The notes below the pieces were generated by a model, which was given only the letters and a program-made list of their open reading frames with translations, was not told the DNA's origin and did not search any database. The translations under genes were made by a program, and so were the position numbers. A stretch of DNA of 64,000 bases from Liolophura sinensis (lineage: Eukaryota > Mollusca > Polyplacophora > Chitonida > Chitonidae): contig NC_088295.1 in the NCBI RefSeq assembly GCF_032854445.1, positions 95,101,805 through 95,165,804 of the forward strand. Reading direction: 5' to 3'. Of the stretch, positions 25,901-34,986 are shown piece by piece (positions within the stretch are counted from its first letter, which is position 1; each line of letters opens with the position of its first letter).

Positions 25901-28900
25901 TCACCTCATCACAAATCTCAGCCGCTTTACATGTACTATGACCACCTCATAACAAATCTCAGCCACTTTACATGTACTATGACCACCTCATAACAAATCT
26001 CAGCCACTTTACATGCACTATGACCACCTCATCACAAATCTCAGCCACTTTATATGTACTATGACCACCTCATCACAAATCCTCAGCCACTTTACATGTA
26101 CTATGAGCATGTCATAGCAAATCTCAGCCACTTTACATGTACTATGACTACCTCATGGCAAATCTCAGCCACTTTACATGTACTATGACCACCTCATAAC
26201 AAATCTCAGCCACTTTACATGTACTATGACCACCTCATCACAAATCTCAGCCTCTTTACATGTACTATGAGCATGTCGTAGCAAATCTCAGCCCATAAAG
26301 GTACAACTGCTGTCCAGCACTCATATGGGTATATCTGTTAAATGGCACCCATACGGGTACATCTGCTGTACGGCACCCATAAGGGTACATCTGCTGAAGG
26401 ACTCCCATATAGGTACATCTGCCGCACGACACCCATACAGGTATGATTGCTGCACGACACCCATACAGGTATGATTGCTGCACGACACCCATACAGGTAT
26501 GATTGCTGCACGACACCCATACAGGTATGATTGCTGCACGACACCCATACGGGTATGATTGCTGTACGGCACCCATACAGGTATGATTGCTGCAACGGCA
26601 CCCATACAGGTATGATTGCTGTACGGCACCCATACAGGTATGATTGCTGTACGGCACCCATACAGGTATGATTGCTGTACGGCACCCATACAGGTACATC
26701 TGCTCTACGACATCCATATGGGTACATCTGTTGTATGGCATGCTTACAGGTATATCTACCACAACGTGTTCAAGAAAAAGTGGCTGAACAAGGTTTAATC
26801 ACGGCATGTCTGGTAGCTGAGCCTGTAAATCTTGTGCAAGATCAAGTTTCTGTATAGTCTGTAATTAGCACTGACTTAATGTAGAGCACTGACTTAATGT
26901 AGAGCACTGACTTAATGTAGAGCACTGACTTTGATGTTCATAAACAAACTATAAATTTAAGGCAGAAATTTTATTTCAATCAGAGATTGTATTTACAAGT
27001 AAAGAGACGGACTAATCAGGACTCACGTTTATCCCCAAGTTTTCACTCTGAGCTTTGCTCCTCTTGTATTGTGTGATGGTCATGGCTGGGTCTCTCTGTG
27101 GAGCTAAAGTGGCATGGTTAAGGTCTCATCTATCATAATCACAAAGAAACTAACAAAACTAAATCACAAAGAAACTGTGCCTCATATGGCTTGAGGTATT
27201 AAAGTACAGATGCAAGCACAGATCTAAATACAAACAATCATATAAGCACAGATACACAAAAATACAGTTGTAAGCAGATCTAAATAAACAGATATAAGCA
27301 CAGATGTCAATACAGATGTTAGTACAGATATAGACATAAGCACACGTGTCAATATAGATGTAAGTACAGACATATGCACTAATGTCAAAATAGATGTAAG
27401 CACAGATGTCAATACAGATGTAAGCACAGATGTAAGTACAGACATAAGCACAGATGTCAATATACATGTAAGTACAGATATAACCACAGATGTCAATATA
27501 GATGTAAGCACAGACATCAATATAGATGTAAGCACAGATGTAAGTACAGACATAAGCACAGATGTAAGTACACACATACGCACAAATCAATTTATTTATT
27601 TATTTATTTATTTGATTGGTGTTTTACGCCGTACTTAAAAATATTTCACTTAAACGACGGCCGCCAGCACTACGGTGGGAGGAAACCGGGCAGAGCCCGG
27701 GGGAAACCCACGACCATCTGCAGGTTGCTGCCAGACCTTCCCAGTAACGGCCGGAGAGGAAGCCAGAATAAGCTGGACTTGAACTCACAGCGACCGCATT
27801 GGTGAGAGACTTCTCGGTCATTGCGCTGTGCTAGCGCGCTAACCGACTGAGCCATGGAGGCCCCCAGCACAAATTGAAGTCTTTTACATGATCTGGTATG
27901 TTTTAATATGACATCACATCATACTGCTCTGGTAGATATCTGTGTAACCATGACTCTTCAGAATACTGTGCCAAGATGTATTACTTGGGTAGAAATCATC
28001 ATGTTTTCTTAACTAACTACAGACTCAACTGGATGAAAAGATATAGAATATCACACTCCCATTATAACTTTTTGTATCAGACAAGAAAATATGACAAGGA
28101 TATGGATTCTCCACAAAGCTGTTTCCACTCGGATCATCGACAACCTGAAAATGAAGACAGACACCATTACACAGCCTGAACTTTTTTTCGATGGAGAGAG
28201 AGAAGTGTGTGTGTGTGTGTGTGTGGGGTATAGAGATATTCCTGTGGTTATAAACAGAAACATATCAGAACTATACATGACAAATTAACAGGATATACAT
28301 GAAAGTTCATTCTTTGGAATGGTGATTCAATGCAGTACTTCTGCTGGTACTGATTAAATATAAAGTAAGAAGCAATACTGTGTGTGAGGCAGCCCGGACA
28401 TCTCAGCAAACATCCTCTACAGTCCCATTCAAACCAGCAAGAGCTCACAGTCTTAAGCTACAGTACAGCTCGATCATAACCTTAAATTCTACGCCTATCA
28501 TGGCCCGAGGATATGCAGATATCAGACACCCAAATCAGTTCATAGCCTTAAGTTGTATAGCTACTGAAGGGCACAAACACATTTATTTAGTTTACAGGTG
28601 TTTAGCTGAACTGATATGCAGCTAAACCACTACACTTCAATTAGTTACCAGCTGGTCTAATCCACAGCACAAAATAGGCTTGTTCCTGACTCAGTGAAGA
28701 TTTGTTACCAGCTGGTCTAATCCACAGCACAAAATAGGCTTGTTCCTGACTCACTGAAGATTTGTTACCAGCTGGTCTAATCCACAGCACAAAATAGGCT
28801 TGTTCCTGACTCACTGAAGATTTGTTACCAGTTGGTTTAATCCACAGCACAAAATAGGCTTGTTCCTGACTCAGTGAAGATTTGTTACCACCTGGTCTAA

Positions 28901-31900
28901 TCCACAGCACAAAACAGGCTTGTTCCTGACTCACTGAAGATTTGTTACCAGCTGGTCTAATCCACAGCACAAAATAGGCTTGTTCCTGACTCACTGAAGA
29001 TTTGTTACCAGCTGGTCTAATCCACAGCACAAAATAGGCTTGTTCCTGACTCACTGAAGATTTGTTACCAGTTGGTCTAATCCACAGCACAAAATAGGCT
29101 TGTTCCTGACTCAGTGAAGATTTGTTACCACCTGGTCTAATCCACAGCACAAAACAGGCTTGTTCCTGACTCACTGAAGATTTGTTACCAGCTGGTCTAA
29201 TCCACAGCACAAAATAGGCTTGTTCCTGACTCAGTGAAGATTTGTTACCACCTGGTCTAATCCACAGCACAAAACAGGCTTGTTCCTGACTCAGTGAAGA
29301 TTTGTTACCAGCTGGTCTAATCCACGGCACAAAATAGGCTTGTTCCTGACTCAGTGAAGATTTGTTACCAGTTGGTCTAATCCACAGCACAAAATAGGCT
29401 TGTTCCTAACTCAGTGAAGATTTGTTACCAGTTGGTCTAATCCACAGCACAAAATAGGCTTGTTCCTGACTCAGTGAAGATTTGTTACCAGTTGGTCTAA
29501 TCCACAGCACAAAATAAGCTAGTCCCTCTATCAAGATTTGTTCACTGGTATGATACAGTCAAGCATGTAGCAGACAGACTGACAAATTACTTTCAGAGCA
29601 CATGGCAGCTACCTAAACAAACATACCCTGTAAAGCTACAAGTATATAAATCTGAAGACTTGTTAATTTGCTTACGAATTCAAATGGTTTCTTGCCGCTC
29701 TTCAAATCTTGTAACTTTGCCAAGAATTCCTCAATCTGGTCTGCAAGCTGTGGGTTGAGTGCCTGACAAACATACAGACATCAATATGAGTGGACTGGGA
29801 TTTCATACTGTCCACTGATTGATCAGGAGCTAAGGCATACGTGAATGTTCACCTGACAACTGTCACGTCTACAGACACCACACTGATCACATGTTTGCAG
29901 CAATAAATTTAATTCTATTAGTTTGTATATATTAGTGTCATTTAAAATGATTACTTTAAACAATTGAATAGATTACAAGGTGGTACAGTGCACAGCTTTG
30001 ATGTATATGTTCATGTACTGAGTGCCAATGCGATTACAAGGTGGTACAGTGCACAGCTTTGATGTATATCCTGATGTACTGAGTGCCAATGCGATTACAA
30101 GGTGGTACAGTGTACAGCTTTGATGTATATCCTGATGTACTGAGTGCCAATGCAATTACAAGGTGGTACAGTGCACAACTTTGATGTATATCCTGATGTA
30201 CTGAGTGCTGATGTGATAACAATGTGGTACAGTGCACAGCTTTGGTGTATATCCTGATGTACTGAGTGCCAATGCGATTACAATGTGGTACAGTGCACAG
30301 CTTTGATGTATATCCTGATGTACTGAGTGCCAATGCGATTACAAGGTGGTACAGTGCACAACTTTGATGTATATCCTGATGTACTGAGTGCCAATGCGAT
30401 TACAAGGTGGTACAGTGCACAGCTTTGATGTATATCCTGATGCACTGAGTGCCAATGCAATTACAAGGTGGTACAGTGCACAGATTTGATGTATATCCTG
30501 ATGTACTGAGTGCCAATGCGATTACAAGGTGGTACAGTGCACAGATTTGATGTATATACTGATGTACTGAGTGACAATGTGATTACAAGGTGGTACAGTA
30601 GACAGCTTTGATGTATATACTGATGTACTGAGTGCCAATGTGATTACAAGGTGGTACAGAGCACAGCTTTGATGTATATCCTGATGTACTGAGTGCCAAT
30701 GTGATTACAAGGTGGTACAGTGCACAGATTTGATGTATATACTGACGTACTGAGTGCCAATGTGATTACAAGGTGGTACAGTAGACAGCTTTGATGTATA
30801 TACTGATGTACTGAGTGCCAATGTGATTACAAGGTGGTACAGTGCACAGATTTGATGTATATCCTGATGTACTGAGTGCCAATGTGATTGCAAGGTGGTA
30901 CAGTGCACAGATTTGATGTATATCCTGATACACTGAGTGCTGATGTGATAACAATGTGGTACAGTGCACAGCTTTGATGTATATCCTGATGTACTGAGTG
31001 CTGATTTGATTACAATGTGGTACAGAGCACAGCTTTGATGTATATCCTGATGTACTGAGTGCCAATGCGATTACAATGTGGTACAGTGTACGGCTTTGAT
31101 GTATATCCTGATGTACTGAGTGCCAATGCGATTACAAGGTGGTACAGTGCACAGCTTTGATGTATATACTGATGTACTGAGTGCCAATGCGATTACAAGG
31201 TGGTACAGTGCACGGCTTTGATGTATATCCTGATGTACTGAGTGCCAATGCGATTACAAGGTGGTACAGTGTACAGATTTTATGTATATACTGATGTACT
31301 GAGTGCCAATGTGATAACAAGGTGGTACAGTGTACAGATTTGATGTATATACTGATGTACTGAGTGCCAATGTGATTGCAAGGTGGTACAGTGCACAGAT
31401 TTGATGTATATACTGATATACTGAGTGCCAATGTGATAACAAGGTGGTACAGTGTACGGCTTTGATGTATATCCTGATGTACTGAGTGCCAATGCGATTA
31501 CAAGGTGGTACAGTGTACGGCTTTGATGTATATCCTGATGTACTGAGTGCCAATGCGATTACAAGGTGGTACAGTGTACAGATTTGATGTATATACTGAT
31601 GTACTGAGTGCCAATGTGATAACAAGGTGGTACAGTGTACAGATTTGATGTATATACTGATGTACTGAGTGCCAATGTCATTACAAGGTGGTACAGTGCA
31701 CAGATTTGATGTATATACTGATGTACTGAGTGCCAATGTGATAACAAGGTGGTACAGTGTACAGCTTTGATGTATATCCTGATGCAATGAGTACTGAATA
31801 TAAGACTTTGACCATGAAGAATGTTTGTTATACAGGAAAGTAATCTTCTGGAATTTGTGGCACAAACGTCATCAACAGACTTAGGTAACTGTTTTAATTA

Positions 31901-33717
31901 CTTTAATTTTTAATCTTTCCTTTTTTTACTTTCCCAAATTTAGTTTCAGTTCAGAATGACAGCTGAAGTATACAGCAAACGAAGCAGTTTTAATCAAAAA
32001 TGATTCACATATCATATATATGAGACTAACATTAAACTTATATCATCAGTTGAAGTAGCAAATGTACAAACGCGCATGCACAGGAGGCTGACAAAGGCAT
32101 ATTGGACACATTTAGCTGAATGAAAGTAAGATCTAAGATTAAAAATGACAAGGAGACAAGCAAATGAAAACCGCTCCTCGACTGGCTTACCTTTCTGACA
32201 GGCTGCTCTTGAGACAGATCCTCTATAGCTTTCTGCATTATACCCTCCACAGTTGTCAGTGCTGGAAATATACAGGTTGTGCTTTGTTCAAACAAGCCAA
32301 CAATGAAGGCAACTAGTAAACAGTGTGACTTTTGTCAGAAGCCCTGTGGTATGACAAGGGAGGCAACTGAGGGCAGCTGGTTCCAAAAGTATGAACAGCA
32401 CTGCTATGACTCATCGATCAGAGCCTCAGCGATAGGCACAGCAGACCTTTTGCAGTATGACTATAGCAAACAAATTGTAATTTTGTCCACTGAAAGGTGA
32501 GGTGTTCTCTAAGTCATGTGATATAAGGCAGATAACTTACCTCCCTTGGATGGTGGCACTTCAAACTCAATGTTTGGTATGGACACAACAGCGGAACTAC
32601 TCAGAACCACCTGTCTATTTAGATCCTAAATGTGAAAACAGAAAAAAGGAAATGAACAAAATGAGTCACATCTGCTTTGTCAACCAATAAACTGTCAACA
32701 GTGTTTTCTGAAGCGATAGTAAAATTAAATTTACACATCGTATACCTGTGGTGAGGAAATCTTCACACAAACTGTGACCCCTCTGTCCTGAATCCTGCCT
32801 GCAGGTGTCAGTTCACTGTTTTTGTGCCCGCATTGTTCACAATCAAAAGAGGAAACTACCACCTCTTTGAAAAAAGGTATCCTGGTGAGAAATAGCCGTG
32901 TCACACCCTGAAATTAAAAACATGAGTTTTATATATAAAAGGTAAGTATGTTGATATTCTGTGGACTACTTAATCTGAGTGAAGTGCCATACCCCTAAAT
33001 CTATACAATAGCAGTTGGGTTTAATACTGGTGGAGGAAACAAAAGTTAACCAGTGACAGCGGCCTTTGTCAGATACCTGAAAAACCTGTTGGCTTTAATG
33101 CTGCAGCCAAACCAGCAAATCCTGGGAATGAGTTTGCATGCACCTACTGTTTACAAATCACACAAACCTGTAATTTACAATTCATACAAACCTGCTGTTC
33201 ACATTTCACACAAATAGTTACTTGCTGTTCACACAACTAGTTACTTGCTGTTCACAGTTTACACAAACCTGCTGATCACAGTTCACACAAGCCTGCTACC
33301 CATGGTTCAACTTTCACACTAGTCTGCTGTTCACAGTCACACAAATTTGCTGTTCACAGCTCACACAAACCTGCTGTTAACAGTTCATATAAATATGCTA
33401 CCCGTGAGTCACACATAATATAAATCTGCTGTTCACATTTCACACAATCCTGCCACCCATGGTTCACACAACATACAAATCTGCTGTAAAGCCTGTTCAC
33501 AGTTCACGCAAACCTGCCACCCATGGTTTATGCGTACATAGAAGAAACCTGCTGCTCACAGTTCACACAAATCTGCTATCAATGATTCACACTTAATACA
33601 AACCTGCTGTTCACACTTCACACACAGACTGCTAATCTCTGTGATCTCAGGAACACTGTCATCAGCAGTAATGTTTCTAAACAAAGGTTTAGTAGTCTCT
33701 GCTTCTGCTGAGGCCAT
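13965..33717 (-). CDS. ZPR1: Zinc finger protein ZPR1, 14 coding exons
   Basis: ZPR1 is a conserved eukaryotic protein that binds eEF1A and links growth signals to nuclear and SMN-related functions. Coding exons (minus): 33604-33717, 32746-32907, 32541-32625, 32191-32261, 29676-29762, 28104-28144, 27027-27108, 25109-25162, 24455-24521, 23988-24148, 22299-22409, 17192-17272, 16225-16293, 13965-14066. All phases agree; the total is 1287 nt, 428 residues against about 459 in human. Both family zinc fingers are present: SLCVKC...DCEQCGHK in exons 1-2 and GNCPNC...CDACGF in exons 9-10. The paired domain signatures [12 protein letters not shown] (exon 6) and [20 protein letters not shown] (exons 13-14) are intact. 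The start ATG has a purine at -3. The protein ends DMKT, lacking the human C-terminal tail. Introns 6 and 9 look U12-type. Exon 10 contains four small indels against the family frame (net zero), so its sequence there is suspect. Introns carry eleven arrays. Confidence 0.95.
14080..15895. repeat. Minisatellite, 48-bp unit, ZPR1 intron 13
   Basis: About 37 copies of a purine-rich unit, GAAGATCAGACATAGAACAG then AAAGATGAAGACAGTGTTAT and GAGGAAGT. Because ZPR1 is read from the minus strand, its pre-mRNA carries the pyrimidine-rich complement. A 12-bp insertion (ACATGTA-containing) marks a few copies. The period is a multiple of three, so minus frames stay open for 357 and 330 codons with a 16-residue repeat. 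The array starts within about 15 bp of the exon 14 acceptor. Confidence 0.97.
16310..16705. repeat. Degenerate short tandem repeat, ZPR1 intron 12
   Basis: Irregular copies of AGGAAACTAGTCACCTC with frequent ACTGGAAACCTC variants, about 16-24 bp apart. It starts about 17 bp beyond the exon 13 acceptor and is much more diverged than its neighbours. The remainder of the intron, 16706-17191, is AT-rich with no feature seen except a poly-A run near 16772. Confidence 0.85.
17310..19722. repeat. Minisatellite, 105/102-bp unit, ZPR1 intron 11
   Basis: About 23 highly similar units containing ATTGTCACACATCCTCAGAT, ACTGGCCTGTAGTGGAGAAG and ACATGGTACTACATGTACAT. Two length classes differ by one TTG triplet. 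Both lengths are multiples of three and the unit lacks stops in two plus-strand frames, so two overlapping frames of 833 and 817 codons run the same way through the array, antisense to ZPR1. I see no codon or domain reason to call either a gene. Confidence 0.97.
19725..22010. repeat. Minisatellite, about 88-bp unit, ZPR1 intron 11
   Basis: About 26 copies of a unit with ACTGACCGCTTCCTGCCCCA, CCTGTTGGCTGGAACCC, ACACACATGTACGCAGCACA and AACCAAGTCAGCAGGAGACG. It joins the preceding 105-bp array directly with no unique spacer. Frequent single-base length changes break it into many short open frames. Confidence 0.96.
22011..22298. other. Unique spacer in ZPR1 intron 11
   Basis: Non-repetitive AT-rich sequence between the 88-bp array and the donor of exon 11 (ATG/GTGAGT). 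No further feature seen. Confidence 0.5.
22390..23780. repeat. 49-bp minisatellite carrying copies of the ZPR1 exon 11 splice acceptor
   Basis: About 28 units of AGCAGTAGAACAGGTGTCAC, TCTGAAACCATAAATTCTAT, CTCAAGAAT. Read on the minus strand, each unit is the last bases of intron 10 (ATGGTTTCAG) followed by about 30 nt of exon 11 (AGTGATACCTGTTCT...). The genuine acceptor at 22409/22410 is the first member. Units at 22410-22960 are near-identical; those at 22960-23780 are decayed and show a 98-bp dimer period. No unit keeps a donor, so they present acceptors only. Confidence 0.93.
24149..24454 (-). other. ZPR1: U12-type GT-AG intron of ZPR1 (intron 9)
   Basis: The donor after CTTGTCA reads GTATCCTTT, a 9 of 9 match to the minor-spliceosome 5' consensus RTATCCTTT. 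Near the 3' end, TTTCCTGAT places a candidate branch A 13-14 nt before the CAG, the short spacing typical of U12 introns. Exon joining restores KLV-N-IPHFKE, matching the family (KLVQIPHFKE in human). Confidence 0.8.
25163..25417. other. Unique part of ZPR1 intron 7
   Basis: Non-repetitive sequence between the exon 8 acceptor and the 41-bp array. Nothing further recognised. Confidence 0.4.
25418..26285. repeat. Minisatellite, 41-bp unit, ZPR1 intron 7
   Basis: About 21 copies of CTCAGCCACTTTACATGTAC then TATGACCACCTCATCACAAAT. Variation is mostly single substitutions. It abuts the 28-bp array at its right end, sharing the words AGCAAATCTCAGCC. Confidence 0.96.
26286..26760. repeat. Minisatellite, 28-bp unit, ZPR1 intron 7
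   Basis: About 17 copies of CAGGTATGATTGCTGCACGA, CACCCATA. The 28-bp period shifts frame every unit, so all three minus frames stay partly open with the same Tyr-Leu-Tyr-Gly-Cys rhythm; these are not genes. A separate four-copy 18-bp repeat (GAGCACTGACTTAATGTA) follows at 26870-26930. Confidence 0.95.
27200..27579. repeat. 12-bp-based tandem repeat inside the U12-type intron
   Basis: Degenerate copies of AGATGTAAGCAC and AGATGTCAATAT alternate in 24-36-bp groups. Flanked by CAAACAATCAT-type unique sequence on the left and by a SINE target duplication on the right. Confidence 0.9.
27588..27866 (-). mobile_element. Full-length tRNA-derived SINE, minus orientation
   Basis: Read on the minus strand it has a tRNA-like head with box A (TGGCTCAGTCGGTTAGCGCG) and box B (GTGAGTTCAAGTC), a conserved body (GGTTTCCCCCGGGCTCTGCC, CGTAAAACACCAATC), and an AAATAAATAAAT tail. 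The 8-bp word GCACAAAT flanks it on both sides (27580-27587 and 27867-27874), a likely target-site duplication. The body resembles the MetaSINE-type elements described from bivalves; family naming is from memory. Best preserved copy in the window. Confidence 0.9.
28200..28224. repeat. GT microsatellite
   Basis: A run of about ten GT dinucleotides in ZPR1 intron 5. Confidence 0.9.
28641..29520. repeat. Minisatellite, invariant 60-bp unit, ZPR1 intron 5
   Basis: Nearly 15 copies of TTGTTACCAGCTGGTCTAAT, CCACAGCACAAAATAGGCTT, GTTCCTGACTCAGTGAAGA. No unit changes length across the array; variation is confined to a few sites (GCTGG/GTTGG/CCTGG, CAGTG/CACTG, TAGGC/CAGGC), in shuffled combinations. 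The 249-codon minus frame with a 20-residue period is a by-product of the fixed period. Confidence 0.97.
29965..31795. repeat. Minisatellite, 61-bp unit, ZPR1 intron 4
   Basis: About 30 copies of GATTACAAGGTGGTACAGTG, CACAGCTTTGATGTATATCC, TGATGTACTGAGTGCCAATGC. Sub-types differ at AGCTTTG/AGATTTG, ATCCTG/ATACTG and GATTACAA/GATAACAA; blocks of sub-types recur around 31260-31780. Flanks are unique. Confidence 0.97.
33130..33615. repeat. Degenerate repeat carrying copies of the ZPR1 exon 1 splice donor
   Basis: About 18 irregular units of AACCTGCTGTTCACAGTTCA plus CACA-rich spacer. On the minus strand this is the end of exon 1 (GTGTGAACAGCAG) followed by the intron start GTTTGT. The true donor is at 33604/33603 at one end of the series. 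Units are 20-45 bp apart and strongly diverged, so this is an old array. Confidence 0.85.
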
Positions 33718-34986
33718 TGTTTCTCAATCAAGTCTGAAAGGGATGAAATGGTAAATACAATATCAGATGAAAATGAAAACTTCTGCCACCAGTATCATGG
33801 TCATCACATGCTTATCTAAAGGAGTACTGAGTCACTGCAACATGTACTTAACATTACCATATATGTTTTGGTGCTTTAACACCAATCATTAATCTGTTCT
33901 TGGATGAATACTTCTATCATTATTACTCATTCACTGTTACAAAACACAATTGATTCCCTTCCAGCACAGCATGCAATTCTTAAAGAGAATATTGAGCATG
34001 GGTGGATGTTGGTTCGACTTGTCCGATTCAAATATTTAAACGGCTCGATTACTGTTCGAAAACTTACCAATGCTTGCCTTGGCATATGTACATTTGGGGA
34101 GATTTAGGGAATAGGTGTCCACCCAATGTAAGGTAGCGTGTGAGCAGTTATTTTGGTGAAATTTTCCTTGTCGATCTAGGTTACACAGAAACAAACTAAG
34201 GTAAAGTCTAATGCTTACATATGCGTAAAGAGTACTATAGGTAGGCTGTACATAGCTCCAAGTAATATGGCTTGTCAAGTAGCTGCATATGCCAAATGGC
34301 AGAGGGTCCCACTGGACTGTGTACATATTAAAAATCATCCTGGCCGCTGACACAGATATAGGGCCTATCAGACTATCGTTGAAATACCACATACATTAAA
34401 ATATAACAATAATAAATGTTTTAGCGTGGCGACATGTGAGTACTCTACTAACTGTAAGTTAGCTACTGATCGAGCTTCAACATATTCACTCACAAACGCT
34501 TTCCATCAACTATGCATGTCACGAGTCACTTACCGTACCACTTCAAACTCAGTAACACTTAAGCTTCCAACATCAACAAGTAATATCGTTGTTGTTGTTG
34601 TTGTTAGTGTTGGAAATCCACCTGATCAAAAACGTTCTTTATCAGTTCAACAAGAACACGTCGGTAGAAAATGACAGAGGAAGTAACACAGCTTACAAAA
34701 TAGACAAGCAGTTTGTATTTACACGTAATACTGACATTTCATTAAAATTCGCAGTTTACAGGCGTTGTTTGATAACATTTCACAAGCATTACACGTCCCA
34801 CGTGCCGGATGTAAACATCACGCAGGCTTAAACCTGTCATGTGACAACCGTCATCCAATGAGGCTTTTGTGTTGCCAGCACATGGCGGCGTGCAGTAAGT
34901 CCACACTTGTGCTGCACAGAAGTGACGAGTTAGATTGATAATCTCTTGCTAATTGTCACCATCGATAGAACTAATCGAAATCAAGG
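33718..34986. promoter_or_regulatory. Divergent 5' region between ZPR1 and TOMM40
   Basis: 1.27 kb separates the two start codons. Within 200 bp of the TOMM40 ATG lie an E-box CACGTG (34799-34804), GTCATGTGAC (34836-34845, resembling an M-box/CLEAR site), a CCAAT box (34855-34859) and ATGGCGGC (34882-34889, YY1-like). On the ZPR1 side a minus-strand acceptor CCCTTTCAG ends 16 bases before its ATG (33718-33733 would be the rest of the 5' UTR), so ZPR1 probably has a non-coding first exon further right, possibly near these motifs. A GTT microsatellite lies at about 34586-34606. Motif functions are inferred from consensus only. Confidence 0.55.

Larger units (their letters stand above)
27109..28103 (-). 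other. ZPR1: U12-type AT-AC intron of ZPR1 (intron 6), 995 bp
   Basis: After GAGAATCC the sequence continues ATATCCTTG, 8 of 9 to the U12 donor consensus and starting with AT; no usable GT donor gives a sensible product. The 3' end has CCTTAAC at 27123-27117, the core branch motif, 8-9 nt before an AC terminus at 27110-27109. Splicing AT to AC gives ENPLAPQRD, aligning without gap to human ENPHAPQKD. The intron contains a 12-bp array and a full-length SINE. Confidence 0.88.

Noticed and set aside
27624-27870. Short minus-strand frames around 27.7 kb
   Set aside because: They are the SINE itself; the same peptide fragments recur at the other SINE copies (36.9, 44.4 and 58.1 kb).
28641-29390. 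249-codon frame with a 20-residue repeat
   Set aside because: By-product of the exact 60-bp period; sits in ZPR1 intron 5.
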